Assembly: GCF_001642995.1 (NCBI RefSeq)
Contig: NZ_LOHS01000112.1
Location: 1 to 64,000 of the forward strand
DNA length: 64,000 bases
From: Streptomyces jeddahensis
GTDB taxonomy: Bacteria > Actinomycetota > Actinomycetes > Streptomycetales > Streptomycetaceae
Direction: 5' to 3'
Positions 8,123-15,791 of this stretch are shown piece after piece; within the stretch, counting starts at the first letter, position 1, and the number at the start of each line of letters is the position of its first letter. The position numbers were made by a program, and so were the translations under genes. Under the pieces are notes generated by a model. The model did no database searches. It worked only from the letters and a program-made list of their open reading frames with translations, and had not been told where the DNA came from.

Positions 8123-9358
8123 TTCTGTGTGGCGGCGGCCAGTTCCCGGGCGCGGGTGCGGGCCCAGGTTTCCGCTTGCAGGACGTCCGGGAAGGTCAGC
8201 TGGGTTCCCGAGGTGGGCCGGCCGTTTTCGGCCACGACCTCGGCGACGGTGTCGACGATGGCGTTGAAGGGGAGGGTGCCGGCGAGGAAGGCGTCGACGC
8301 ATTCCTCGTTGGCGGCGTTGAACACGGCGGGGGCGGTGGAGCCGAGGGTGCCGACGTGGCGGGCGAGTTGCACAGCCGGGAAGGCCTCGTTGTCCAGCGG
8401 GAGGAACTCCCAGCTGGAGGCCTTGGTCCAGTCGAAGGCGGGGGCGGCGTCCGGGACCCGCTCGGGCCAGCCCAGGCCGATGGCGACGGGGCCGCGCATG
8501 TCGGGCGGGGTGGCCTGGGCGAGGGTGGAGCCGTCGGTGAACTCGACCATGGAGTGGACGTAGGACTGGGGGTGGACCACGACCTCGATCCGGTGGATGT
8601 CGTAGAGCAGGTGGGCCTCGATCACTTCCAGGCCCTTGTTCACCAGGGTGGCCGAATTGATGGTGATCACCGGGCCCATCGCCCAGGTGGGATGGTTCAG
8701 CGCGTCGGCGGGGGGTGACCTGCTTCAGGTCGGCCCGTGTGCGGCCGCGGAAGGGGCCGCCGGAGGCGATGACGACGAGTTTGCGGACATCGGCTCGGCT
8801 GCCAGCGGCCAGGGCCTGGAAGAGGGCGGCGTGCTCGGAGTCGACGGGGATGATCTGCCCGGGGTTGGCGAGGGCCTTGACCAGGGGGCCGCCGACGATC
8901 AGTGATTCCTTGTTGGCCAGGGCGAGGGTGCGGCCGGCCTTGAGGGCGGCGAGCGTGGGGGCCAGGCCGATGGAGCCGGTGATGCCGTTCAGCACGGTGT
9001 GGCAGGGGGCGGCGGCGAGCTGGGTGGCGGCGTCCGGGCCGGACAGGATCTCGGGGATCGGCCGGCTGCCGTAGTGGGCGGCGAGCGCCTCGCGCAGTGC
9101 GGGGACAGCGTCGGCGCGGGCGATGGCGACGGTGTCAACGCGCAGCCGCCTGGCCTGCTCGGCGAGCAGGGCGACCCGGGTGCCGGCGGCGAGGCCTGTG
9201 ACCCGGAACCGATCGGGGTTGCGCTGGATGAGGTCGATGGCCTGGGTGCCGATCGAACCGGTGCAGCCGAGGATCACGATATCCCGGCGGCCTTGGGCCG
9301 CGTCGAAGACCAGATGCGGATCGGCGAGAGGGGCCGCGACCCCGGCGGCGCCCCTCAC
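8101..9358 (-). pseudogene. dxr: 1-deoxy-D-xylulose 5-phosphate reductoisomerase, one-base frameshift
   Basis: DXR makes 2-C-methyl-D-erythritol 4-phosphate, the second step of the MEP pathway. The first part reads GCTGSIGTQAIDLIQ (NADPH site), LANKESLIVGG and VDSEHAALFQAL (metal/substrate site), then loses frame after ADLKQVTP. Homology resumes one frame away with ALNHPTWAMGPVITINSATL and continues to FNAANEECVDAFL. The slip falls in a run of six G at 8710-8715; removing one base restores a protein of about 418 aa. The GTG start at 9358 overlaps the fdxA stop (GTGA). It is either a true inactivating frameshift or a homopolymer sequencing error. Confidence 0.85.
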
Positions 9359-9675
9359 GGTGTCCCGGCGGGCAGCGCCGCGACGATCGGGTGGTCGCGC
9401 TCGATCAGGCCGAACTTGGAGGCACCACCGGGCGAGCCCAGCTCGTCGAAGAACTCGACGTTCGCCTTGTAGTAGTCCTTCCACTCCTCGGGGACGTCGT
9501 CCTCGTAGAAGACGGCCTCGACCGGGCAGACCGGCTCACAGGCTCCGCAGTCGACGCATTCGTCCGGGTGGATGTACAAGGACCGGGAGCCCTCGTAGAT
9601 GCAGTCGACCGGGCACTCCTCGATGCACGCCTTGTCCTTGACGTCGATGCAGGGCTGGGCGATCACATAGGTCAC
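9355..9675 (-). CDS. fdxA: 7Fe ferredoxin (3Fe-4S/4Fe-4S)
   Basis: A 106-aa FdxA-type ferredoxin. The first cluster region is PCIDVKDKACIEECPVDCIY and the second is DECVDCGACEPVCPVEAV, followed by the long acidic C-terminal tail typical of the actinobacterial 7Fe proteins. It could pass electrons to the P450s or to IspG and IspH, which both need reduced ferredoxin or flavodoxin. The GTG start overlaps the stop of the upstream korB remnant (GTGA) and has an aaggag site; its own stop overlaps the dxr start. The three frames therefore form one translationally coupled string. Confidence 0.93.
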   Translation of the reverse strand: MTYVIAQPCIDVKDKACIEECPVDCIYEGSRSLYIHPDECVDCGACEPVCPVEAVFYEDDVPEEWKDYYKANVEFFDELGSPGGASKFGLIERDHPIVAALPAGTP

Positions 9676-10295
9676 TGCGGTCTCCTTGAGTGAGGTACGC
9701 GATGTGAGGGGGCGGTCCAGGTGTCGTTGCCGGTGAGGAGGGTGGTGAGGTCGCCCTTGCCGTTGTTTTCGATGGCGGTGTCGAGTTGGTCGGCCATGAG
9801 GGTGTCGTAGACGGGCCGGTCGATGTTGCGGAAGACACCGATGGGGGTGTGGTGCAGGGTGTCCGGGTCGGCGAGCCGGGACAGAGCGAACGCGGTGGTG
9901 GGCGATGCCGTGTGCGCGTTGTGGACGAGGACCTGACCCTCGTTCTCCGGCGTGACACGGACGACCTTCAGGTCACCAGTGGTCGCGTCCCTTACGACAC
10001 CCTTGGCGGCTTCGGTGCCGAAGCGGATCGGCTGGCCGTGTTCGAGGCGGATGACTGCCTCGGCGGCCTGCTGCTTGTCCTTGAGGAGTTCGAAGGCGCC
10101 GTCGTTGAAGATGTTGCAGTTCTGGTAGATCTCGATCAGGGCCGTGCCGGAGTGGCCGGCGGCCGCGCGTAGCACCTCGGTGAGGTGCTTGCGGTCGGAG
10201 TCGATGGTGCGGGCGACGAAGGAGGCCTCCGCGCCGAGCGCCAGCGACACCGGGTTGAACGGCGCGTCCAGCGAACCCATCGGCGTGGACTTGGT
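9672..10295 (-). pseudogene. korB: 2-oxoacid:ferredoxin oxidoreductase beta subunit, 3' fragment
   Basis: About 205 codons match the C-terminal part of KorB: KSTPMGSLDAPFNP, SLALGAEASFVARTIDSD, ALIEIYQNCNIFNDGAF and HTPIGVFRNIDRPVYDTLM. KorB normally has about 350 residues and carries the TPP and Fe-S sites in the missing half. Homology begins abruptly at about 10295, where it abuts a cysD 5' fragment in another frame. No ribosome-binding site serves the internal ATG at 10280, so a functional product is doubtful. The frame ends at fdxA. Ancestrally a KorAB/FdxA pair may have supplied reduced ferredoxin to the cluster. Confidence 0.85.
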
Positions 10296-10296
10296 G

Positions 10297-10374
10297 AAAG
10301 ATGTGCACCGCCTCGGACTCCAGCACGTCCAGATGCGTGAGCGCCGCCACCGGGACCGGCAGAGTCGTCGTCAT
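10297..10374 (-). pseudogene. cysD: sulfate adenylyltransferase subunit 2, 5' fragment
   Basis: Twenty-six codons read MTTTLPVPVAALTHLDVLES then EAVHIF, the usual N-terminus of actinobacterial CysD. The ATG overlaps the cysC stop (ATGA), the normal cysC-cysD coupling. After HIF the sequence switches to korB in a different frame, so the ATP-sulfurylase catalytic region is gone. The frame drifts on to 9973 without further homology. Confidence 0.8.
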
Positions 10375-10982
10375 GCCGACCACGCCCCACTGTCCGCGTC
10401 CCAGCCCAACAGCCCCCGCGCCACAAGCAGTCGGTGTACGGCCGCCGCGCTCTCCTGCACCGTGCGACCCTGCGTCTCCAGCCGCAGATCCGGCTTGTCC
10501 GGTGCCTCGTACGGGTCGTCGACGCCGGTCAGCCCCGATATCTCGCCGGCCGCCTGCTTGGCGTACAGCCCCTTCACATCGCGTACGGAGCAGACCTCCA
10601 CCGGCGTGGCGACATGCACCTCCACATAAGGGACGGCGCCCAGCTCGTGCCGCAGCCGCACCAGATCGCGGCTGTCCGCGTATGGCGCGATCACCGGGAC
10701 CAGCGTGATGACGCCGTTGCGGGCCAGGACCTCCGCCACCATGCCGATCCGCTGCACATTGGTGTGCCGGTCCTCCCGGCTGAAACCGAGTCCGGCCGAG
10801 AGGAATCGGCGGATCTCGTCGCCGTCGAGCACCTCCACCCGATGGCCGTCAGCCCGCAGCCGGCCCGCCAGCTCAAGCGCGATGGTGGTCTTGCCGGAGC
10901 TGGGCAGCCCCGTCAGCCAGACGGTGGCGCCCGCGGCCGCCGGCGGTCTGTCCCACCCGGCGGCGAACGCAATGCTCTTCAC
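10371..10982 (-). CDS. cysC: adenylylsulfate (APS) kinase
   Basis: A 203-aa APS kinase that phosphorylates APS at the 3' position to give PAPS, the donor used by sulfotransferases. The P-loop is LTGLPSSGKTTIA. The DGDEIRRFLSAGLGFSREDR block and NVQRIG segment form the APS site, and the lid region holds DVKGLYAKQAAGEI. It lies 27 bp downstream of the sulfotransferase gene on the same strand. The natural inference is that it raises local PAPS supply for the cluster. ATP sulfurylase must come from elsewhere because only a cysD stub follows. Confidence 0.93.
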   Translation of the reverse strand: MKSIAFAAGWDRPPAAAGATVWLTGLPSSGKTTIALELAGRLRADGHRVEVLDGDEIRRFLSAGLGFSREDRHTNVQRIGMVAEVLARNGVITLVPVIAPYADSRDLVRLRHELGAVPYVEVHVATPVEVCSVRDVKGLYAKQAAGEISGLTGVDDPYEAPDKPDLRLETQGRTVQESAAAVHRLLVARGLLGWDADSGAWSA

Positions 10983-11009
10983 GCAACCCCCACTCGGATA
11001 AGGCGCCGG

Positions 11010-12035
11010 TCAACCGGCCAGCCGGGACATGGCGTCCTGGCAGGCGGCCTCGAGTCGCTGACGCTGCTCGTCCGGGAGCGAACGCCACCCCGAGGGCCGG
11101 TCGGAGACCAGCCCGGCGGCCTTCCGCAGCCAGGACTCGGAGGCGTCCACCGGGCCGATGAAAGCGGCCAATTCGGTGAGAGTGCCCGCGGTGTCCTCGA
11201 CCAGCCGGTCATAGCTGAACTGCAGCAGCCGCCCGGGCTCCACCTCGCGCAGTCCTTCGAGCCCGGTGGTGATCTGGTCCGACCAGGCGTGCCCGAAGTC
11301 CTCCACCGGCAGCTCGACCGACTCGAAGGCGGACAGCTCGAAGGTGTCCGGCATCAGCGGCACCAGGTCCGCGGGGATCGACACCCCCGGCGGTACGTCC
11401 TCGACGTAGGGGTTGACGCCCAGCTCCTGCTGGAGCCGCATCGACACCGCGCCGAGCCGGAACGCGCCGCTACGGCTCATCGAGTACGCGCACTCGCGGC
11501 CGTCGCGGTAGAGATGCACGAACCGCGCGTCGGGGAACAGCCTGACGAGCTCCGGCACATGGCGCAGGGAGAATCCGGACCGCTCCGCCCACACCTTCGC
11601 GCCGAAGCGGTCCCGCAGCCAGCCGAAGAGCCGCCGGTGCTGCTCGGCGACCTCGGCCGTACCGAGGCTCCGTACGAACTCCTCGACCTCCGCATACAGG
11701 GCCTCTGGCCGGTCGGTGAGATGCGGCAGCGAGGTCACCAGGATCGGCGGAATGCCGGTCGAGGCATTGAACGGGCGGCTGGGCGAGGCCTCGTACAGGA
11801 ACTCCTCGACCGGCGCGCCCACCCGATATGCGGAGGTGACGAACGGGTGCGGAGTGCTGAGCAGACTCCAGTACTCGGCGGCCGTCAGCTCACCGGCGGG
11901 GAAGGGACCGGTGAGGAGCAGCCCGAAGAACTCCGACAGGCTGAGTACCTCCGGGTTGAGCCGGAGCATTTCGGACAGCAGGGTCGATCCGCAGCGTCCG
12001 GTCGACACCACGAAGACGGGGGGCAACTGGCTCAT
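11010..12035 (-). CDS. PAPS-dependent sulfotransferase
   Basis: A 341-aa sulfotransferase. The 5'-phosphosulfate loop is near the N-terminus (VFVVSTGRCGSTLLSEML). A 3'-phosphate-binding segment ARFVHLYRDGRECAYSMSRS lies near residue 175. It would transfer sulfate from PAPS to a hydroxyl of a small molecule. Its ATG overlaps the UbiA-family stop (ATGA), so it is coupled to the terpenoid operon and is followed by cysC. The acceptor is not shown by sequence; an oxygenated terpenoid is the contextual guess. Confidence 0.88.
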   Translation of the reverse strand: MSQLPPVFVVSTGRCGSTLLSEMLRLNPEVLSLSEFFGLLLTGPFPAGELTAAEYWSLLSTPHPFVTSAYRVGAPVEEFLYEASPSRPFNASTGIPPILVTSLPHLTDRPEALYAEVEEFVRSLGTAEVAEQHRRLFGWLRDRFGAKVWAERSGFSLRHVPELVRLFPDARFVHLYRDGRECAYSMSRSGAFRLGAVSMRLQQELGVNPYVEDVPPGVSIPADLVPLMPDTFELSAFESVELPVEDFGHAWSDQITTGLEGLREVEPGRLLQFSYDRLVEDTAGTLTELAAFIGPVDASESWLRKAAGLVSDRPSGWRSLPDEQRQRLEAACQDAMSRLAG

Positions 12036-13048
12036 GAGTACTCCCTGAGATTCATCGGTACGACGCTGGGACCGGCGTCGGCGGCTTGTCCGTGGAGGCC
12101 GAACTCATGGCGGGAACGCAAGATCCGCTGGGCGGTCCAGGTGATCAGCAGGGCAGGCAGCACGGTGGCCGCGGCCGGCGGAACACCGGCACCCCAGGCG
12201 ATCAGGGCGCCCGCCAGCACCACCCGTTCCAGGCAGATCACCTCGTGCATGTGCAGGGCGTACCGGCGGGAGGGAACCCCGGCCCGGAGCAGCAGCACCA
12301 CCACCGTCCAGAAGGCGCCGACCGCCGCGATCAGCAGCATTACCCAGCCGACGTTCACCGGCCGGTGCAGGAACAGGGGGGCGGTCGCGGCCAGTACGGT
12401 CCACACCGCCGCCAGTCCGGTGATCACCCGCACCGTGGTACGGACACCCTTGCGCACCGGCAGCGTCAGATAGCCGCCCTCTTTGTCGCCGTCCATGTCC
12501 CGCAGGGTGCCGACCAGGTTGGATGCGCTGTCGTGGAAGCAGAACACGGCGGACACAGCGATCAGCTCAGGACCGATGTGTCCGCCTCCAAGCAGGACCC
12601 CGAACAGGAAGGCGAAGGAGGTGAGCGAGCCGCGCACCAGATTGCCGCTGAGGCCGCGGGCCTTGAAGAACGCGTTGTACGACACCCCCACCACGGTCGC
12701 CAGGCCCACCAGGGCCACCGCATGCCAGTTGAGCAGCAGCGTCCACGCGGCGCCTGCGGCGATCAGGCCGATCATCGCGGCGAGTGCGGTGGAGGCGCGC
12801 AGCCGGCCCGAGGGGATCGGCCGCTGCGGCTTGGCGATCGCGTCCAGCTCACGGTCGAAGTAGTCGCCGCCGTACAGGCCGGCCAGCCAGCCGAGGGTCG
12901 GGATCGCCCAGGCCGCGAAGAGCCGGGCGCCACTGGTGGAGTCGGCGGCCAGGGCGGCACCGGCCAGGCCGACCAGGCCGACATAGCAGCTGGTGTACGG
13001 CCGCCAGGTTTCCACATGAGCGGAAAGGCTGCGCTTCAAACCGGTCAT
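12032..13048 (-). CDS. UbiA superfamily integral-membrane prenyltransferase or terpene cyclase
   Basis: A 338-aa polytopic membrane protein of the UbiA superfamily with about eight or nine helices. The first Asp-rich motif reads GDYFDRELDAIAKPQRPIP; the Asn usual before the first Asp is Gly. The second reads LRDMDGDKEGGYLTLPV. Both would bind Mg-diphosphate. The family includes aromatic prenyltransferases, but UbiA-type diterpene cyclases are also known from platensimycin/platencin pathways. No aromatic-acceptor genes are visible here, so a type I cyclisation role is plausible. It leads the minus-strand unit UbiA, sulfotransferase, cysC. Confidence 0.87.
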   Translation of the reverse strand: MTGLKRSLSAHVETWRPYTSCYVGLVGLAGAALAADSTSGARLFAAWAIPTLGWLAGLYGGDYFDRELDAIAKPQRPIPSGRLRASTALAAMIGLIAAGAAWTLLLNWHAVALVGLATVVGVSYNAFFKARGLSGNLVRGSLTSFAFLFGVLLGGGHIGPELIAVSAVFCFHDSASNLVGTLRDMDGDKEGGYLTLPVRKGVRTTVRVITGLAAVWTVLAATAPLFLHRPVNVGWVMLLIAAVGAFWTVVVLLLRAGVPSRRYALHMHEVICLERVVLAGALIAWGAGVPPAAATVLPALLITWTAQRILRSRHEFGLHGQAADAGPSVVPMNLREYS

Positions 13049-13340
13049 GAACCTCGGGTCCTTTGGAATTCCGGAATATCCGCTTGGGTGTCACGCTGAC
13101 CGCCATCCTGGGGTTTCCGGCGGGATCCGGAAAGGCATATGGGGGAGTGGATTCGGGTAGCCCGAGCGGGTGCGCCGAACGGGGAGTGCCCGATCGGTGC
13201 ACGCTCTGAAGAGGGAAGATGACAGTCCGTCGGACTGCCCGATCGGCTACCCCAAACGGAATTGACACCCACTCAAGCCCTCCCCCAGCATTTCTGGCGT
13301 GATGTCTAGCCGGTTTCCGTGCCGATCTGGATGGTGAGCC
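13049..13340. promoter_or_regulatory. divergent promoter region with motif B repeats
   Basis: This 292-bp gap separates the UbiA gene and the prenyl synthase gene. CCCGATCGGCTACCCCA at 13238-13254 is identical to 26531-26547, and the preceding gacagtccg/tcgg region is also shared. Related copies are cccgatcgg near 13194 and an inverted gggtagcccgagcggg near 13156. A consensus-like -35 TTGACA sits at 13262-13267, but no convincing -10 follows. The repeats probably bind a cluster regulator. Confidence 0.6.
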
Positions 13341-14387
13341 ATGAGCGCAGGAATTCAGACCGATGTAATAGATTTCCCCGCGGATTCCGCCTTCTCCGCG
13401 GAGCGGGCCGACGAGGAACCCGGTATGCGGGAGCTGTACGAGCGGCTCAGCACCCGGTGGGACGCCGAGGACAGCCTGCTCGGCGACATGTGCCGGCACG
13501 CCCAGGTCCCCATGGGCAAGCTGTTCCGCCCCGTACTGCTCCTGGAGTCGGCGCTGGCCGTCGGAGGTGACATCGCCCATGTGCTGCCCGCGGCGGTCGG
13601 CACCGAGAGCGGCCATGTCGCCAGCCTTGTGCACGACGACATCATCGACAACGATCTGATGCGCCGCGGCAGACCGGCCGTGCACGCCAAGTTCGGCGCG
13701 GACAACGCCATCGTGGCCGGCGACGCCATGCTGTTCGACCTGTTCCGCTGCCTCGCCGAGTGCCGGCAGGCGGGCGCGCAGGACAGCCGGATCGTCAGCG
13801 CCCTCGAGGTGGTCGCCAAGGCAGGCCTCGAACTGTGCCGCGGCCAGAGCCTGGAGTACGAGATCACTCAGGGCTCGAGCCGCGATGTGGACCGCTACAT
13901 CCTGATGATCAAGCTGAAGACCGGGGCGCTGTTCCGCGGCGCCTGCCAGGCCGGCGCGCTGCTCGGCGGCGGTGGCCGGCAGGAGATCGAGGCGCTCGGG
14001 ACGTACGGCGACGAGCTCGGCATCGCCTTCCAGATGTGCGACGACCTCTTCGCGTACACCGGTGACGACGACACGGCGATCGGCAAGTCGCTGCTCAGTG
14101 ACATCCGCAACAAGCGGATGACGCTGCCGGTGCTGCTCGCCTACCAGCAGGCCGACCGGGACGGCGAGAGGCTGCTCGACGCGGCCTTCGACCCCGAGCT
14201 CGACCCGGCCGAGGCCCTCGCCATGGTGGGCACGGTCATCCGCCGGACCGGCGCAGTGGAGGCCTCCCGGGCCATGGCCCTGCGCCACGCGAGCGCCGCC
14301 GAGCGGGCCCTGGACGCACTGGTTCCGACGCCCAGCAGACACCGGATGGCGCACCACGCCCGGATGGCGGTGAGCCGCGTCAGCTAG
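13341..14387 (+). CDS. polyprenyl (probably geranylgeranyl) diphosphate synthase
   Basis: A 348-aa trans-isoprenyl diphosphate synthase that condenses IPP with allylic diphosphates. The first Asp-rich motif is HDDIIDND near residue 98, preceded by VASLVH. The small residues at -4 and -5 (Ser, Ala) argue against an FPP product and for C20 or longer. The second Asp-rich motif is FQMCDDLFAYTGDDD, where the usual fifth Asp is Ala, then SDIRNKRMTLPVLLA. It opens the plus-strand operon with the FAD enzyme, dxs, ispG and ispH. Confidence 0.9.
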   Translation: MSAGIQTDVIDFPADSAFSAERADEEPGMRELYERLSTRWDAEDSLLGDMCRHAQVPMGKLFRPVLLLESALAVGGDIAHVLPAAVGTESGHVASLVHDDIIDNDLMRRGRPAVHAKFGADNAIVAGDAMLFDLFRCLAECRQAGAQDSRIVSALEVVAKAGLELCRGQSLEYEITQGSSRDVDRYILMIKLKTGALFRGACQAGALLGGGGRQEIEALGTYGDELGIAFQMCDDLFAYTGDDDTAIGKSLLSDIRNKRMTLPVLLAYQQADRDGERLLDAAFDPELDPAEALAMVGTVIRRTGAVEASRAMALRHASAAERALDALVPTPSRHRMAHHARMAVSRVS

Positions 14388-14471
14388 CCCTCACTGCCCG
14401 GCCCGTCAGCAGCCATTGGTCAGCCGTCCGTCACCAGCCGCAAGCGTCAGTCAGAGAGGGGAGTACGTCCG

Positions 14472-15791
14472 GTGGCACAGCACTCCGAACCTGCCGAGGA
14501 CACCGCCTACGATGTGGTGATCTGCGGTGCCGGCGTGGGCGGTCTGACCCTGGCCGCGGTGCTCGGCCGACAGGGCCGTCGGGTCCTGCTGGTCGAGAAG
14601 CAGCGCCGGTTCCGCATGATGCACAAGGGCGAGCTCATCCAGCCCAGCTCCCTCGCCATCCTCGACGAACTGGGGCTGCTGCCGCATCTGTACGCGGCCG
14701 GCGCGCTCAAGGTCAACGCCCTGGCCTGCCGCACCGCGGACGGCGCCGACCTGGTCACCCTCGACTACGGGCTGATCACCGGTGCGTACCGGCACGGCCT
14801 GGTGCAGAGCTACAAGGACATGCTCGACACCCTCGCGGACCGGCTCGGCCCGACCGTCACCTTCTGGCGGGGCACCCGCGTCGAGGATCTGATCCGGGAC
14901 GACACCGGACGGATCACCGGGGTGTCGCTGAACCGCGAGGGCACCCCCTGCCGGGTGGCGGCCGCGCTGACCGTCGCCTGCGACGGCCATGCCTCCAGGC
15001 TCCGGGATGCGGCCGGCATCCAGGTGGCCATGCACCGCTACGACCACCAACTGGTCGGTTTCGAGATAGAGAAGGCCCCGCCGCTCGGCCCCGACATGAA
15101 CGCCCACCTCACCCGCCACGGACTACGGGCGCTCTTCGAACTCCCCAGTGACCGGGCCCGGTTGTACGTGCAGATCCCGGTCGGCTCCTTCCGCGAGGTG
15201 GGCCGGGCGGGAGTGGCCGGGTGGACCGAAGGCATCCTCCGTACGATGCCGGCCTTCGACGCGATCGCCGAACCGCTGAAGGACTGCCTGGACACCGTCC
15301 AGGTGCTGTCCGCCTGGCGGTTCGTCGCCCCCTGTTGGTCACGGCCGGGCTTCGCACTGCTCGGGGACGCGGCGCACTGCGTCCACCCCATGGTCGGGCA
15401 GGGCATGAACTCCGCGATCGGAGATGCCTGGTCGCTGGGGAGCGAGCTGGCCGAGGAGCCGGCCGGGGGGCACCCCCTCGGGCCCGCCGAGGTCGATGAC
15501 GCCCTGCGGCGCTACGAGGCCGTGCGGCGCCCCCGGCTCGAGTTCGTCTCCCGGCTCAGTCACAACCTGGCCACCCTGCTCACCACCACCTCGCGGACGG
15601 GGCGTCTGTTGCGGCCCTCGCTGCTGCGCCGCAACCAGTCCAATGTCCGGCTGCGTCGGCACATCACCCAGAACGTCGCGGGACTGACGGCGCAGCCGTT
15701 CCGCGCCCGGGACTGGATCAGTGCGTCCGGTCTGCTGCCCCGTCCCTCCGGCAGGCCGCTTCCTGCTCGAGCCGAGGAGATCCACCCATGA
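14472..15791 (+). CDS. FAD-dependent oxygenase, UbiH/PHBH type
   Basis: A 439-aa group A flavoprotein monooxygenase-like enzyme. The Rossmann dinucleotide motif is VICGAGVGGLTLAAVLGRQG, and the second FAD motif is FALLGDAAHCVHPMVGQGMN near residue 295. Candidate roles are epoxidation of the terminal alkene of the polyprenyl chain before cyclisation (as proposed for homologous enzymes in some bacterial terpenoid pathways), hydroxylation, or geranylgeranyl reduction. The GTG at 14472 has a gagggga site. It lies between the prenyl synthase and dxs, and its stop overlaps the dxs ATG. Confidence 0.85.
   Translation: MAQHSEPAEDTAYDVVICGAGVGGLTLAAVLGRQGRRVLLVEKQRRFRMMHKGELIQPSSLAILDELGLLPHLYAAGALKVNALACRTADGADLVTLDYGLITGAYRHGLVQSYKDMLDTLADRLGPTVTFWRGTRVEDLIRDDTGRITGVSLNREGTPCRVAAALTVACDGHASRLRDAAGIQVAMHRYDHQLVGFEIEKAPPLGPDMNAHLTRHGLRALFELPSDRARLYVQIPVGSFREVGRAGVAGWTEGILRTMPAFDAIAEPLKDCLDTVQVLSAWRFVAPCWSRPGFALLGDAAHCVHPMVGQGMNSAIGDAWSLGSELAEEPAGGHPLGPAEVDDALRRYEAVRRPRLEFVSRLSHNLATLLTTTSRTGRLLRPSLLRRNQSNVRLRRHITQNVAGLTAQPFRARDWISASGLLPRPSGRPLPARAEEIHP

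Noticed and set aside
9973..10374. Continuous 133-codon frame from the cysD start as a real fusion protein
   Set aside because: After 26 CysD residues it runs out of frame through korB sequence and encodes arginine-rich nonsense.
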